DNA of 64,000 nt, from contig CP092879.1 in assembly GCA_030710605.1 (NCBI GenBank), forward strand, positions 27,211,982 through 27,275,981, in the 5' to 3' direction. This DNA comes from Cordylochernes scorpioides. Taxonomy: Eukaryota; Arthropoda; Arachnida; Pseudoscorpiones; Chernetidae. The notes beneath the pieces are model-generated. The model ran no database searches, was not told where the DNA came from, and was given only the letters and a program-made list of their open reading frames with translations. Position numbers and translations under genes: made by a program. Below are positions 30,567 to 42,588 of the stretch, one piece after another (the stretch's first letter is position 1; each line of letters begins with the position of its first letter).

Positions 30567-31124
30567 ATAAAATAATTATAAATCCAATATATGCGTATTT
30601 TTTAAATATAATTTTAATTATGGATTGCTCAATCTTCAAAATATTAATATATATTTGTGTTTTGGTCAAATATGAGCATTTTTACTTCTCAACGATAGTC
30701 AAATTGTAGCGTACATTTAAACCAAACTTTTGTTTCAAAAACAATAAAAACTCTATAAATGATTACACTACTTTTTTAAAATATAAGGCATTGTTTCAGT
30801 GCTTAATTACTCTCGATGTACCATTTTCTAAGTATTGCTGCTGTGATTGAAATAAAAGAGATATTTTCCTCTAAATCTAATGTTAAGGAAGTGGGAAAAT
30901 ACAATGTAATTGTTCACTGAGAAATCATTAAAACAATTTCAATACTCCAGATTGTTTCTCTCTGTTTGTATAAGTCACTCCTAGTTTCCTCAACTTACAG
31001 AAGTCACTTTCTATTTTCCACAATTATTTTCCGTTTAATAGATCTTTTCTATTATTTCCTTAAAGAAGGTCTCCAAATTTTATTTCGCAACTTTCTCAAA
31101 ATAGAAGTAATAAATATGAACTAC
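30567..31124. other. AT-rich intergenic, nothing recognised
   Basis: No protein family, TIR or LTR is visible; short AT runs only. Confidence 0.5.
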
Positions 31125-31320
31125 TACATAGAATAAACGCGTCATCTATATAATAAAAATGAAAACATAAAAACGCGCGATTGTTTCTTTTCACCACTGG
31201 GATTGACCAATGATGAACAAAGCCCTCCCAATATTTTTTTCATCGCAGTGGTGACAGTAAAAGTTTAATTTATTTGTAAAAAGAAACATTCGAGTTTTGG
31301 TGTTTTCATTTGAAATATGA
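31125..31320. repeat. Foldback family A, copy 3
   Basis: Contains AAAACGCGCGATTGTTTC, CCAATGATGAACAAAGCCCTCCCAATATTTTT, CATCGCAG and AACATTCGAGTTTTGGTG in family order. It preserves the CCCAATATTTTTTTCATC site that is occupied in copy 2, so it serves as an empty-site reference. Confidence 0.65.
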
Positions 31321-31346
31321 ACTAACTTGAGCTTCTCAGTAATATA

Positions 31347-32663
31347 CTACTCTGATCAATAAGTTTCGACACTTTACTCATAAGTTAAAAAAAAAAAACT
31401 TTATTATTCTACCAAATTGTCCCCTTCAAAGTAGTCCCCGTTGGCCGCGATGCACTTCAGCCACCTTTTTTTTTCCAGTCGGCAAAACACCTCTGGTAGT
31501 CTGTCTTCGGGATCGCCTTCATGGCCTTCTTCGATTCCACTTTGATCTCTTCTATGCTCTGAAATTTCCGACCCTTTAACTTTTTTTTGAGCTTTCCAAA
31601 GAGGAAAAAGTCGCAGGGGGCCAAATCGGGACTGTAGGGGGATTGGGGGAACACAGAGGTTCCAATTTTAGTATATGTACCGTCGAACAAGCTGCAGGAA
31701 CTTCGAGATTTTGAGGGCTGTGTGCGCCGGCGCGTTATCGTGGTGGAGAATCCACGACTTGCTCCTCCACAGCACCGGCCGTTTCTGCCTGATCGCTTCC
31801 CTCAATCGCCTCAAAATTCCCAGGTAGGAGTCAGCAGTTATTGTAGAGCCTTGTTGTTGAAATTTATGATGAACGATGCCCTGGTAGTCGAAGAACACCG
31901 TCAACATGACCTTGGCTTTGCTGGGAGCCTTCCTCGCTTTCTTTGGTCTCGGCTCATTTTTGAAGCGCCACTCCGATGCCTGTTGGGTAGTTTCCGAGTC
32001 AAAGCCGTTAATCCATGTTTCGTCTCCAGTAATGACCCTCTTCAGCAATTCGGGGTCGTCGGTTGTCGCTTCGAGATTGAGACTGGCCGTTTCTTTCCGG
32101 GCGTTCTTTTGATCAAAAGTCAAATCTTTGGGAACGAGAACGGCGTTGAGTCTTCTCACTCCCAAAATGTCCTTCATTATCGATTGAGTGGACCTGAATG
32201 ATATCCCTGCTTCTTCGGCGACCTCCCTGACAGTTCCAACCCCTTGTCCACTTTTTCAGGCGTGGTTGATGTGGACGGTCTCTCAGAACGCTCGTTGTCG
32301 GCGGTCTCTTCCTGACCCTCCTTGAAGCGCTTGTACCACTCGAAAACTCGTCTTCGGCTCATGACGGCATCCCCGTAGGCTGTTTGCAACATCCAAAAAA
32401 AATCGGCACCCTTGAATCCGTTTTTCACACAGAACTTGATGCAAATTCGTTGATCCTCCATTTCGGTGACTAACGAAATCGAAGCACGGGCAAAATGGCT
32501 TCACTTTGAACAGCCGTTGCTTGCGCTGTTGTGGCGCGTGATTTTTGAAAATTGGCAGGTCTCCAAGCCAAGGGCAACGCTTGCGTTTGCCACAAACCGG
32601 GAGAAAATATATTGAGTTTTCAGGTTTTTTGAGCAAAATGTCGAAACTTTTTGATCAGAGTAG
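31347..32663 (-). mobile_element. Mariner element (copy d), uninterrupted
   Basis: 1317 bp between TA 31345-31346 and TA 32664-32665, with terminal repeats CTACTCTGATCA at both ends. It is the same subfamily as copy a (11248-13956), but without the Tc1 insertion. Confidence 0.92.
31457..32461 (-). pseudogene. Mariner transposase (copy d), frameshifted
   Basis: It starts at ATG (32461, MEDQRICIKFC) with the first helix-turn-helix (SRRRVFEWYKRF). The frame shifts near 32180; the next 170 codons carry TGDETWINGFD and LHHDNAPAHTA. A second break near 31670-31690 involves a short insertion, and the last part has YSPDLAPCDFFLFGKLK. All three aspartates of the DD34D triad are readable but in different frames. 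The extreme C-terminus is also damaged by an extra-A run. Confidence 0.88.
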
Positions 32664-33124
32664 TAAGGTTGCCCCAAAAGTTCGTGTTTTTCTTATTACT
32701 TGGCGAATAATACTGTAAGGTAGAAAATTAGGAAGGACAAACTTCAGAATGACACATCAATTTATTTAAGGCATAAACACAAAGCAACATTTATAAGATA
32801 TAAGTTAAGCAACGAGGGAAGTTTCCAGAGTAGCAAATTATAAATAATCTGTACATAAAATATAATAAATAATTTTCTATAATATTATTACGGCGAATAC
32901 ATAATAATACATAATACAATTACTTTATAAATAATAAATACAAAGACCTTATACATAACGGTCAATAATATTGGTATATCAATATTTTGCAAGTGTTTAC
33001 GAACTTTTAGGACAACCTTGTAAAAAAGGAAAAATTCAAGAGATATTGTGTAGATTTATTCTGTCCATTAAGCTAATTTAATGTCCATAGTTTCTTTAAA
33101 AACCTTAGCCAAGAATTCCTTTCA
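32664..33124. other. AT-rich intergenic, nothing recognised
   Basis: A possible inverted-repeat end (AGGTTGCCCCAAAAGTTCGTG, 32666) and its partial complement near 32998-33022 (TTACGAACTTTTAGGACAACCTT) could delimit a MITE of about 355 bp. The arms match imperfectly and there is no coding content. Confidence 0.4.
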
Positions 33125-33285
33125 AGTGACGGATATATAAGCAGAATAACTTAATACAGTATTTGATTAAACTTGCGAAACATCGTGTAGGGCTCACCAC
33201 TGATGAGCCAAGCCCTTCCAAAATGTTTCCATAGCCGTAGGAGTAATTGTAAACGTTTTATTTGTGAAATAAAAATTGAGCTGGA
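33125..33285. repeat. Foldback family A, copy 4 (diverged)
   Basis: Contains AATACAGTATTTGATTAAACTTGCGAAAC, GGCTCACCACTGATGAGCC and AAGCCCTTCCAAAATG in the family order, but the outer arms have decayed. Confidence 0.5.
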
Positions 33286-33360
33286 TTGGTTTAATTTCAT
33301 GAATATTGTTTTCTATTGTCAGTTTTTTTAAATTTATGAAATACACAGCGTGTGTATTTG

Positions 33361-33475
33361 TAAGTGTAAAAGTCGAACTGTTCTCACGTGTGTAGACATG
33401 TGATGCACTAACAGTAAAACAGTCGCCAACTTCTAACCACCATGATTATCATGGTCTGTACCACGTGTATTAGGG
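33361..33475 (+). repeat. Dispersed repeat C, copy 1
   Basis: AAGTGTAAAAGTCGAACTG, AGACATGTGATGCA and GATTATCATGGTCTGTA recur in the same order on the minus strand at about 57820-57935. About 70-80% similar by eye; function unknown. Confidence 0.6.
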
Positions 33476-33479
33476 ATAA

Positions 33480-34120
33480 TAATAATAAAAGTGTGTGTGT
33501 ATGCAGAGTCTCCCATGAGAGTCTACCTAAACATGCTCAATCCTGTCTCTCCTGGAAGTAGTCTCTCATCAGAGACTAAGATTTTGTTTGAAAGACTCCT
33601 TATGACTTAGTCAAACATAATACATTCTCTGATAAGAAACCAACTCCAAGAGAGATCTGTTTTACTCTTTCATTTGTCTATTGTCATTTACTGATCACAC
33701 GCGCCGAAAGAATCAATGTGGTGAGACATTGCGAAAGCACGGTATAAAAAGCACAGAAGGATGGCCGGTGGTGTATTTGTTTATTTATGAAGAATTTATT
33801 GTTTGGGTCGGGATGACAGGAGGAAGAAAAATAGTTCCAATTCAGAGCTTGAGGTAGAATAAATTTAAGAATTAGATTGGAGTGCCTGAAAAAAAGAAAG
33901 ACAAGGAATCAAACTCCGAAAGAAAACAGAAGCGGATCTTCTTTACGAAAAAGAGGTAATCGGCTAAATAGTTACAGATTACCACCAGCCCATCGCTACT
34001 GTAATTATAATATTTAGATACACATATTTCTATTTTCTTCTCCTTCTCTTTTTCCAACAGGTGGTATCTAGCTGAAAGCTTAATTATAGCAATAAAATAG
34101 AGAAAACACTTACGTTGTAA
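33480..34120. other. Promoter-like block, possible LTR of uncertain extent
   Basis: It has a TATA-like GGTATAAAAAGC (about 33750), an AATAAA about 100 bp later (33859), and a CCAACA followed by TGGTATCTAGC (34055-34072) reminiscent of an LTR end plus primer site. I could not find a 5' boundary with a matching duplication, nor internal coding sequence, so the call stays open. Confidence 0.25.
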
Positions 34121-34124
34121 ATTA

Positions 34125-35424
34125 CGAGGGGTGTCCCATAAGTCGTTGGCCCTACATATAAAGAAAATGACTAATAAAATTATTATGATTTATTTTTCAA
34201 CACAATCCTCTTCAAGGTCTATACACTTTTTCCAGGGATGTTCTAATGCTTTTATGCCCTCAAAAAAGAACGATGTTTCAAATGACTCAAAAAATGAGGT
34301 TACAGTATCAATGACCTCATCATCTGACCTAAAATGAATGCCAGAAAGTGATTTTTTCAAATTAGGAAATAGGTGGAAATCAGACGGAGCTAGATCTGGT
34401 GAATAGGGTGCATGTGGTAAAAGTTCAAAGCCAGAATCATAAATAGCAGCCATGGCTTGCAGTGACCGATGACTTGGAGCATTGTCTTGATGGTAAACAA
34501 TCTTTCTGGACAACTTTCTTCTTCTCTTTTCTTTAATAGCTTCTCGTAGTTGCTTAACAAGATTTGCATAATAATTGCCAGTGATGGTTTGACCCTTATT
34601 CAGAATGTCTATAAGAAGTACACCTCGGAATCCCAAAAGACAGACACCATAACCTTCCCTGCTGATGGAACTGTCTTGGCTTTCTTGGGGGGAGGGGAAC
34701 CGGAATGTCTCCGTTGCATGGATTGTTGCTTGGACTCTGTTGTGAAGTGATGGGTCCAAGTCTCATCCATGGTAACAAATCTATTAACAAATTCCTCTGG
34801 ATTGGCTTCAAATAACGCAATATTGTCCGAAGATAACTTTCTCCTTACAGCATTTTGATCGGGTGTCAAAAGTTTGGGAACCCAACGGGCAGAAAGCTTC
34901 CTGAGGCCCAAGTGTTCTCTCATGATCCGATCCACTGTTGTTTTTGGATTACCCAAGGTCTCTTCTAACTGACGAACTGTCATTCTTCTGTCCAACATAA
35001 CCAAATCATGTATCGTGTCGAAGTTTTCTTGAGTTACTGACTAAACAGGTCTTCCTGGTCGATGTTCGACTTCGGTGCTGATCTTCCCTAATTTAAACGC
35101 AGCTACCCATTTTTTTTACTGTGCTAAAGGAAGGAGCATTTTCCCTTAATGTATCCACCATATCCTCATAGATTTCCTTCGGCGACATTCCTTTCTTACA
35201 AAGATATTTTATTACAGCACGAATCTTGTTTGTCTCCATTTTAGATTATTCCTGTTTCTTGTCCTCTTTCAGAACCTATAACAAAAAAAAAAAAAACGGT
35301 TAGTTGTAGAAACTTTAAAATTTACATATCTTTATACAAGGCTTTAAGGTATATATGGTAAAATTTATCAGTTTCTAATATTTCGTTCTCATGGTCGGGC
35401 CATGGACTTATGGGATACCCCTCG
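34125..35424 (-). mobile_element. Mariner element (copy e), full length
   Basis: 1300 bp between TA 34123-34124 and TA 35425-35426. Inverted repeats CGAGGGGTGTCCCATAAGTC (left) and CGAGGGGTATCCCATAAGTC (right, minus strand). This is a distinct subfamily from copies a, b, c and d. Confidence 0.92.
34190..35239 (-). pseudogene. Mariner-type transposase (copy e), two frameshifts
   Basis: Starts at ATG 35239 (METNKIRAVIKYLCKKGMS) and includes the first helix-turn-helix. The next part, from 35004 in another frame, has MTVRQLEETLG, LSARWVPKLL and TMDETWTHHFTTE with the first Asp. It ends near 34609. The C-terminal part (from about 34680) returns to the first frame with VYHQDNAPSHR and YSPDLAPSDFHLFP (second and third Asp), stopping at 34190. 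The catalytic triad is complete but split over frames. Length fits the family. Confidence 0.87.
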
Positions 35425-35458
35425 TATATACATACATAAGTAAAATATAGATATCTTA

Positions 35459-35699
35459 AAACGACATTTGAAATATTATCCCGCATGTGATTCTTTTCAA
35501 CGAAAAATCAAAATTTATTTTAAGGAAAATAAACGATTATTTACAACCTTAGGGATGAGGTATGAAAGGATGAATTGTGAAGAGTAATGATGAACGGAAA
35601 AATAAAAGTGTCCAGGGAATCGTTATTTCTCCTTAAAATAAATTTTGCTTTTCCGTTGAAAAGAAACACATGCGGGATAATTTTACAAATGTCGTTTTA
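35459..35699. repeat. Palindrome family B, shorter copy
   Basis: The left arm AAACGACATTTGAAATATTATCCCGCATG pairs with the right arm ending GACATTTGTAAAATTATCCCGCATG in complement (35670-35699). The left half still carries TGAGGTATGAAAGGATGAATTGTGAAGAGTAATGATGAACGG and the first bases of the tRNA-like block (GTGTCCAGGGA), as in the long copy. Most of the tRNA-like block and the mirror of the left inner part are deleted. Confidence 0.75.
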
Positions 35700-36353
35700 C
35701 AATCACAAGCCGCATTATATTATGTTCTATAGATATCTTAGTTTATTTTAGTATATATAATTGGGGGCTATCGAGATTTCACTCTTTAACATACAAAAGG
35801 AGTTATGATGAATGAACTTGGGAGAGAGCGATTGGTTGAAATCATCAGGAACAGCAATCGGGAATCACATAACTCACTTTCTCCTACGTTCACCCTTAAT
35901 ATCACCTCCTTTAAATAGAAAAATCTCTTAAAAATAAATTATATAACTGCGAAAGAATTTATCTCTTTGTTTAATCGTAGTATCAAAATACTATTTGAGT
36001 TATGTTGTATCGCTAGATAGAGATGTAGCCAAGATGTTGACAAATTAGGTGTTGTTTCTCTTAGGTCACCACGGACTTAGGAAATATTAGACATACCCTA
36101 CAATATCCTACTGAATGACTACTGGTGCCGTTATTTATATACAAATTCCTAAAGCTATCATTGAGTATGCAAAGAGGAAATTTGCATTTATACAAATAAC
36201 CAAGCATGCAAATACACTACAAGTTATAAATGAAACATTTCGCTCTAGTTTTGATCCGTTTCTAGAGAGTTTCTTCACAGATTACGTCGAGACAATAGTG
36301 TTCCTGTCTGGTTAGTCTTTTGAAGTAAATTTGCTATTGATAGTTTATTTTTT
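35700..36353. other. Intergenic; 3' part may be the LINE 5' UTR
   Basis: No recognisable gene. The last 80-100 bases before ATG 36354 probably belong to the LINE that follows, but its 5' edge is not marked by any repeat I can see. Confidence 0.4.
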
Positions 36354-37510
36354 ATGGAGCAGAACCAGTATGATGGTGGTGGTGGTGGAGGAGGTCAGCA
36401 GACCAACAAAAAGCGGCCGCGTCCTGGGGACGAAGACCTCCTCCCGTCTTCCCACAATCAATTCAAGTTCAACAGCACAGCAAGCTTGTTCAACTTTGGG
36501 TGCCGGACCTTCGAGGCGATTATTGCGGACACCAGCTTGGACACCCCCGAAAAAATGCAGATGGCCACCAGAGGACTGATGCTGACTCTCGTCCAAGAGG
36601 CAGAACTTCTTCTTGAGGACGCCTTCAAGGGAGCCAGTCTTGGAAGACACAATCCCGCAGCCAACATCCCGATCCCCTCCACCTCATTCGCCTCGGTAGT
36701 GGCTGAGAAAGAGAAGCCGGTAAGGCCTGCACTTCCGAAGCCCAAAGTGAAAGCCACATTTGTGAATCTGGCTCCTTCCTTTGAATCGCATGTCGTCGTC
36801 AAGTCGGCTGACCCCAAATCCAACCCTAGGGAAATATTAAGGGAAATTCAAAAGATACATCCCTCCCTAGCGTCATCAAAAGACGTGGTGGCGTCCATAA
36901 ACACCAGCGGCAAGGTTGTTTTCCACACCAAAACGACCCAAATGGCAAAGTCGCTGGCCTCGGGGCTGACCACCCTGCCAACGGGTCTAAGCTGCCACGA
37001 GCGCCCGGTTATCCTGCCAAGATACTGCCTCTTCAGAGTGGACGGGGGGTGCGGGACGAGGAGATTTGCGAGAGCCTCCGCTCCAACCACACCGTGCAGT
37101 CACTCCAGGGGAAACGTGACATCAAGGTAGTCCATCGATCGAAGAATGCGGCACACAACACCAGTACAGTGTTAATCGAAGTGGACATCCAAGTCGCCGA
37201 AATCCTCGGTCAACATGGACGTATCCCAGTGGCAGGTCTAATGCACAAGTATGAGCGCAGTCATACTTTAAAGCAATGCTTCCGTTGCTGTGGCTTCGGC
37301 CACCGCGCGTCTGCCTGTCCAGCTGCCCATCCAATCTGTTATCGCTGCGGCTCTGCAGAGCATGAGGGCTTCCAATGCTCGGTCGAGCCAAGCCAAAGCC
37401 GCTGCTGCCGCTGCAGCAAAAAATCTGGAGCTCCCGTCAACCACTTTGCCACCTCACCTTCCTGTCCCTTTGTAAAAGAGAGAATAGCCCGAACAAGAAA
37501 CAATGTCTAG
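36354..37510 (+). pseudogene. LINE ORF1 (Gag-like, zinc knuckles), one frameshift
   Basis: Opens at ATG 36354 with a glycine-run N-terminus and a KKRPRPGDED basic segment, then a structured middle part. The frame shifts by one base near 37050 in a G-run (GGACGGGGGGTGCGG). The second frame ends at 37508-37510 and carries CFRCCGFGHRASAC and CYRCGSAEHEGFQC (both C-x2-C-x4-H-x4-C) and a third CxxC...H...C cluster. This is the classic ORF1 of I/R1-group LINEs that coats the RNA. The stop overlaps the ORF2 start region by a few bases. Confidence 0.85.
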
Positions 37511-40500
37511 GCCATTGAGTGTCCTGCAGGTGAACGCTAGAAAATCACCAACTGCCATTCTTGAAATTGCAAATTTGGCAATTTCGACACAGGCCGACAT
37601 CGTGCTCCTGCAAGAACTCCCAACTAACTTCTTCTGGCCCACACCTGGGTTTCAAGCATTTTTTGTCCCTGGCGCCTACATCCCCTCGGGAATTGTGGCA
37701 CGTAGCAACCTTCATCCCATCCCTCTAACCTCCCCAGACACCGCCATAACCTCCATAGCCATATGTCTAGAGCAGAGTATCATCGCGGTGTACTCGGCTT
37801 ACTGGCACGGCCTTAGAGCTGCCGAGGATTTCATCCCTCTTCTGGAAGATACAATAAGACGGGCCTCTCTTCCAGTAATCCTGGGTATGGACACTAACGC
37901 CCACTCTCCTACCTGGGGTATGGGTGCGAGGTTGGACTTCCGGGGTGCTAATCTGGAAGAATTCGCCAGCTTCAATGATCTTCATTTCTTGGACCCCCTG
38001 TGATCTCTACCTGGTCAAATGGGTCTTTGTCTTCTTCTATAGATGTCACTCTGGCCTCCAGCTCACTGGCTATCCATGCCACTAGGGGTTTATTAGGTGA
38101 GATGGCCTTCACTGACCATATACCTATCTGGACTACATTCCATGACATGGTCAATAACGAGACGAACTCCTCCTGGGTTGAATCCTCATGTAAAGAACAG
38201 ACCTTTAAATCCTTCCTAAACTCTTCTCTCCACCAGGTAACTGCCCAATTGAACGAGGCCTCTACCCCAGAAGATATTGATAGGGTGGTCCTCCTTTTGA
38301 CTTCCATCCTGCAATCAGCTTGTGACTCTTCCATGAGGAGACGCTCCAATACTACAAGACCGTCAAAGCCGTGGTGGACCCCCGAACTGAGTCGGATCAG
38401 AAGGTTTGTTATCTCCCTCCGCCGTTGCAGTCAGAGTGTCCGGAGTCCTATTAGGAACTTCTTCCGCGGTTTATACCGAGCGTGCCATAATCGACTGAAG
38501 GCGGCTATACGGAAAGCTAAAAGTAAATCCTGGCTTAATCTCTGCGAGGAGGTGTCATCCGCATCCTGGAGTGCCATACATCGATTTATCGCCCGGGCCG
38601 CGGCTCCCCCAGAGGTCCGCCACTTCTCAAACATGATAACGGCTCTCCTTACTATCCTCATGAGACTTGCCAGGCCGTGTTAAATTACTTTTTCCTACCT
38701 GACACCAGACCTCACCCGCAAAGGAATGCAATTTCTGCGCACTCAGACGAACCTGAATTCAAACCCTGGCAAGTTTTGCGAGCCATTCATCGCTGTGGAA
38801 AAAGGAAAGCCCCGGGCCCCGACTGTCTTGGTTCAAAGTGCCTAGACCTGGGCGGCCCCTCCTTGCAATTCCTGCTGGCCGAATTGTTCACCAAATGCCT
38901 TCGTATGGGCCACTTCCCCCATCCATGGAAAGAAGGCCGCCTCATACTTCTGCCTAAACCCTCCAATTCAGCCACCAGTCAGCTGGAGAAATACAGAGCT
39001 ATTACTTTATTGAACACTATGGCCAAAGTCTTCGAGAGATGTATCCTGGCCAGACTTCAGTGGCTCGCGGATCGTCACGGATGGTTCTTTGAAGATCAAT
39101 ACGGTTTTGTAAATGGTCGTTCTGCGGAAGATGCACTGGCAAGTATCACTCAATTCATTGAAGAAAGACAAGCTCACTGGAGGAAAACTCTTGTCATCAG
39201 TTTGGATATCAGTAAGGCCTTCGACACTGTTTGGAGGCCGGCAATCATTCAAAATCTTGAACGCCTAAATTGCCCAGAGTATATCACCGGCTTAGAAAAA
39301 GCTTTTTGGAAGACCGGAGGGTCTCTTATTCAGCTTGGACAGCAACAGAGTGTACATCCTCCCAGCTCGGCACTCCCCAGGGTTCAGCGCTAAGTCTTTT
39401 CCTGTGGAACATAGTTGCTCGGACCATCTTCACCCTTCCCTCTATCAAAGATAGCCGATTAATAGCTTACGCGGACGACTTCACCCTTATGATTCAGGTT
39501 CGTGGTCGCCTGCCGGTCTCTGCCACCAACAACTTCTTGGAAAGGTTGACATCTTGGTGCACGATGTGCGGTCTTAATATAAACCCCAGTAAGACTCAAG
39601 CTTGCCTGTTCCAATGGCGTAATGTCCACCCCAACTCCGAGACAGGGCTTAAAATCCTTGGTCAACCTTTAAACATCAAGAAGACAATCACAATCTTGGG
39701 AGTAGAATTGGACCAGACCCGCGGATTTGTCGCCCACCTACGCAAGATCACACGTAGATGCAGATCAATAATCCCATGACTCACCAACTCCATAAAGGGT
39801 AAATTTGGAATCTCCTTTTCAGCTGGAACTAGGATTTTCGACGCGGTGGTGGTGCCTGCCCTCCTTTACGGACGTCAGCATGGGGACGTCGTGCTCTCTC
39901 CAACGAAGGCATTAGGCAGCTTAGGAGCCTTCACTACAATTTTGCGAAACGCGTACTGAGAGGAGGTCCTCGCACACCAACAGTCTCAGCTATCTCCATC
40001 ACTGGCAGCCCTCCTCTCGATATTATTGTTAGGTCTCGTACGGCGTTCCTAAAGGAAATCAATGAAGGAAATTTTGAATCTAGACCAGGCCCTGCTTCTT
40101 TGCCATACCCTCCAGAGAGACGTCAATTGTCTTTCAGTCAAAGCATCGAGGAGATAACAACACCCATAATATATACAGACGGATCAAAAAATGAGGCTGG
40201 GGTGGGCGCTGCAATTGTTCCCTCATCAGAAGATCAGCAGACCGTTCTCTTACGGCTCCATCCAGACTGCTCAGCCTTCCAGGCTGAACTTCTGGCAATC
40301 CGCTGGGCGGTCCGTTTGGTGGAGGAAGGTTATTCTAGAGAGGAAATCACTATCGCGTCGGACTGCAAATCAGCTCTGTCAGCCATATGTACGTCAGGTC
40401 CAGTTCGATCGACCTTAGTTGCTGAGATTGTTCTCGCACTGAACACCAACCAAAATGTAAAGCTGTGTTGGGTGCCGGGTCACTGCGGCATCGATGGGAA

Positions 40501-40999
40501 CGAAAGAGCAGACAGAGCTGCTAAGAACGCGGCCGTTTCTACCTTAGAGCCAACATTTTCCATCCTGCCTAGAAGCCTGGCCCGTAACCACTCACGGACG
40601 GCAGCCCTAGACGCATGGACGGAGGTTTATTGCCGGGACCACTCCAACAGGCACTTGAGGAGAATAGCCCATACTCCAGACCGGTTGCTCCAATTCCTCC
40701 CTAAGGTCCGTCCTGGAGAAGTCACCACCACCTTACTTACAGGACATGGCCATGTTCGGGCAGACTTGGTTCTCTGGCAGCCCGGTGAAGACCCATCTTG
40801 CCCACATTGTATGGAGGAACAACAGACGGTGGACCACCTTCTGTTCAGATGCCCTGCTTTCATGCGACACAGAATGCAGACAGCCCTGCTGCTTGGGAGG
40901 ACCTCCTTCGACACAGTCTCTTTGGCTGGACTCCCGGATTCCCTGCAGGCATGGAACTTCTTGACCAGCTGGTTCGGTCCTGCAATTGGCTTGGTATAA
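37503..40999 (+). pseudogene. LINE ORF2: endonuclease, RT, RNase H, with at least four frame breaks
   Basis: Endonuclease from ATG 37503 (VLQVNARKSPTAI, ADIVLLQELP, GMDTNAHSPTWG; catalytic E, D and N), broken near 38000 just before IDVTLAS and FTDHIPI. The RT begins in the next frame near 38677 (GKRKAPGPDCLG, YRAITLLNTMAKVFER, ISLDISKAFDTVW), and another break near 39340 precedes LGTPQGSALS and the catalytic YADD (39463-39474). TGA at 39777-39779 and a shift lead to RNase H from 40100 (YTDGSKNEAGVG, AELLAIRW, ASDCKSAL, WVPGHCGIDGNERAD). A C-terminal finger (CPHCMEEQQTVDHLLFRC) follows. ORF2 cannot be translated intact. Confidence 0.88.
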
Positions 41000-41135
41000 A
41001 TGTAGTCTAGAGTGGCTGGTTTCTACTGGTTAGCTGGACAGCCCGGGCAGTTGGCCTTTTTTGCGCTCCAGGGGCCCGGGGAACCCTTATTTCTCTATCT
41101 CTAGTTTTGATGATTTTAATACATATTATAATATA

Positions 41136-41247
41136 TTAAAAATGGCATATCCTGACCAGGAGCACATGTGCTTTACATGTGCTACCAGATGGCGCTCTGC
41201 CTTCTGTAAAGCACATGTGCTCCTGGTCAGGATATGCCATTTTTAAT
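41136..41247. repeat. Perfect hairpin of about 42-bp arms with CTCF-like loop
   Basis: TTAAAAATGGCATATCCTGA (41137) through GCTTTACA pairs exactly with TGTAAAGC through TCAGGATATGCCATTTTTAA (ending 41247). The unpaired loop is TGTGCTACCAGATGGCGCTC plus six bases. Related end sequences occur at 57240 and 58930. Confidence 0.9.
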
Positions 41248-41499
41248 ATTGATTTCAACACCTGATCTTTTTATCTTTTTTTTTTCGTTTTTTAATATTA
41301 TAATATATACAAATTTTGTGTTTTTAGTTCTGAATTATAGAAGCTATACTCATGGACTATAGTTGTAGACAATGGTTGTCGCGGCACAAAGTTAAGACCA
41401 AAATAACAAAGTGATAAATTGGTACAAATTGGTATGAATTTCCGAGTCGTCAAACCTTATATAACATTTTCCTTGGAATAGAAAATAGTATTTTCAATT

Positions 41500-41765
41500 T
41501 TCTATTTTCGGATAGGAGCTATAGACGATCCAGGGTGTGGAGAAAGAAGGCAGGATTCCAGTCACCTGCTTGTTGAATGTCCAATCTTCCAGAACTACAG
41601 AAATCGGGAAAACATTGAATACAAGGATCTTTTTATGTTTATAAATAGTAAGGACTCATATTTAAAATTTAAGAAATTCTGTAAATATATCTATGATTTT
41701 CTCTTTTGGTTAAAAAACCGTAATTGCCAAACTATGTATATTTATTTGTATTTATTTCATTAGCT
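41500..41765 (+). pseudogene. LINE ORF2 extreme C-terminus fragment
   Basis: Encodes CGERRQDSSHLLVECPIF, the CxxR...HLLxECP zinc-like motif found at the end of LINE ORF2 proteins, followed by about 45 codons to a stop near 41721-41765. No RT or RNase H precedes it. It is a strongly 5'-truncated copy of a family different from the preceding full-length LINE. Confidence 0.55.
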
Positions 41766-42300
41766 GGTTGTAAATTCAAGTATGATTTTGGTGTCCTTTA
41801 CTTTTTGACGTGACAACGTCTTAAATTAGGTTGCGGCTGGGAGTCACTTATGAAAAAGTGTAACGCCCGGTAACGTTACGATGAGTCACCGAACGAGAGT
41901 GCTGCGCGCGCAGCGCTAGAGAATTAGGCGCATTGAATCGGCGCATGCTTGTCTCTGTCTTTGTCTTTCTCGAACGTTCTTGGCGTTGGAAAAACAAGAA
42001 AGCGTCATAATACAAGTTCACACGTGTGGTTAAAGTACCGTCAGCTGTGTCTGTAGTGAAAATGTGGAGTGCTTAGATTCGTCATTTACAATAACTACAA
42101 CAATAAAGGTAAATAATTGTACCCTGATATTTCATTATCGTAAACTATGATTGATTGATTAATTGTTAGATTGACAAAAAAGTTGAGAAACTGAGTTTAT
42201 AGGTTATGTCATACTATTGATAAATGTTGATAGTGTTAAGTAAATTATTAGTTTAAAATTAATTAATTAATTAATTATTATTTTACAAATTTTAAATAGT

Positions 42301-42567
42301 TTCAAATTTATTTAGCAAAAATTTGAACCTTCGATCTGAATAAATGTTTTGATTTTCGAATTGATTCTTTAAAATTACAAATATTAAGAAAAAGTGGCAG
42401 ATATAAGAAAACTTTATTTAAACTGTGTTGAGCAAGAATTTTAACATCTAATTTAAGTAAATGTTTTAATTTTCAACTTCATCATTTACAATTACAAATT
42501 TTATTTAATTTCAAATTTATTTAGCAAAAATTTGAACCTTCGATCTGAATAAGTGTTTTGATTTTCA
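42301..42567 (+). repeat. 58-bp direct repeat, 209 bp apart
   Basis: TTCAAATTTATTTAGCAAAA at 42301 and 42510, each continuing with TTTGAACCTTCGATCTGAATAA, nearly identical for about 58 bp. Such a pair would be expected from a local duplication; the space between has a weaker similar stretch (TTTAAGTAAATGTTTTAATTTTC). Confidence 0.8.
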
Positions 42568-42588
42568 AATACCAACGCGGCTGGTGGA

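Larger units (their letters stand above)
36354..41110 (+). mobile_element. I/R1-group LINE, near full length, decayed
   Basis: About 4.75 kb with ORF1, endonuclease, RT, RNase H and C-terminal zinc motif in the normal order. GC-richer than its surroundings. The 3' UTR after 40999 includes GACAGCCCGGGCAGTTGGCC; no clear tail or TSD is seen, so ends are approximate. RNase H places it closer to the I clade; the EN and ORF1 recall R1/LOA types. Confidence 0.85.

Noticed and set aside
33480..34072. A Copia-type LTR with primer site
   Set aside because: A promoter-like box and an LTR-like end are present, but no 5' edge, duplication or coding region supports it; kept only as an open note.
37503..40999. 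Treating the LINE ORF2 breaks as introns
   Set aside because: The breaks are single-base shifts without splice-site pairs and lie inside catalytic domains; decay explains them.
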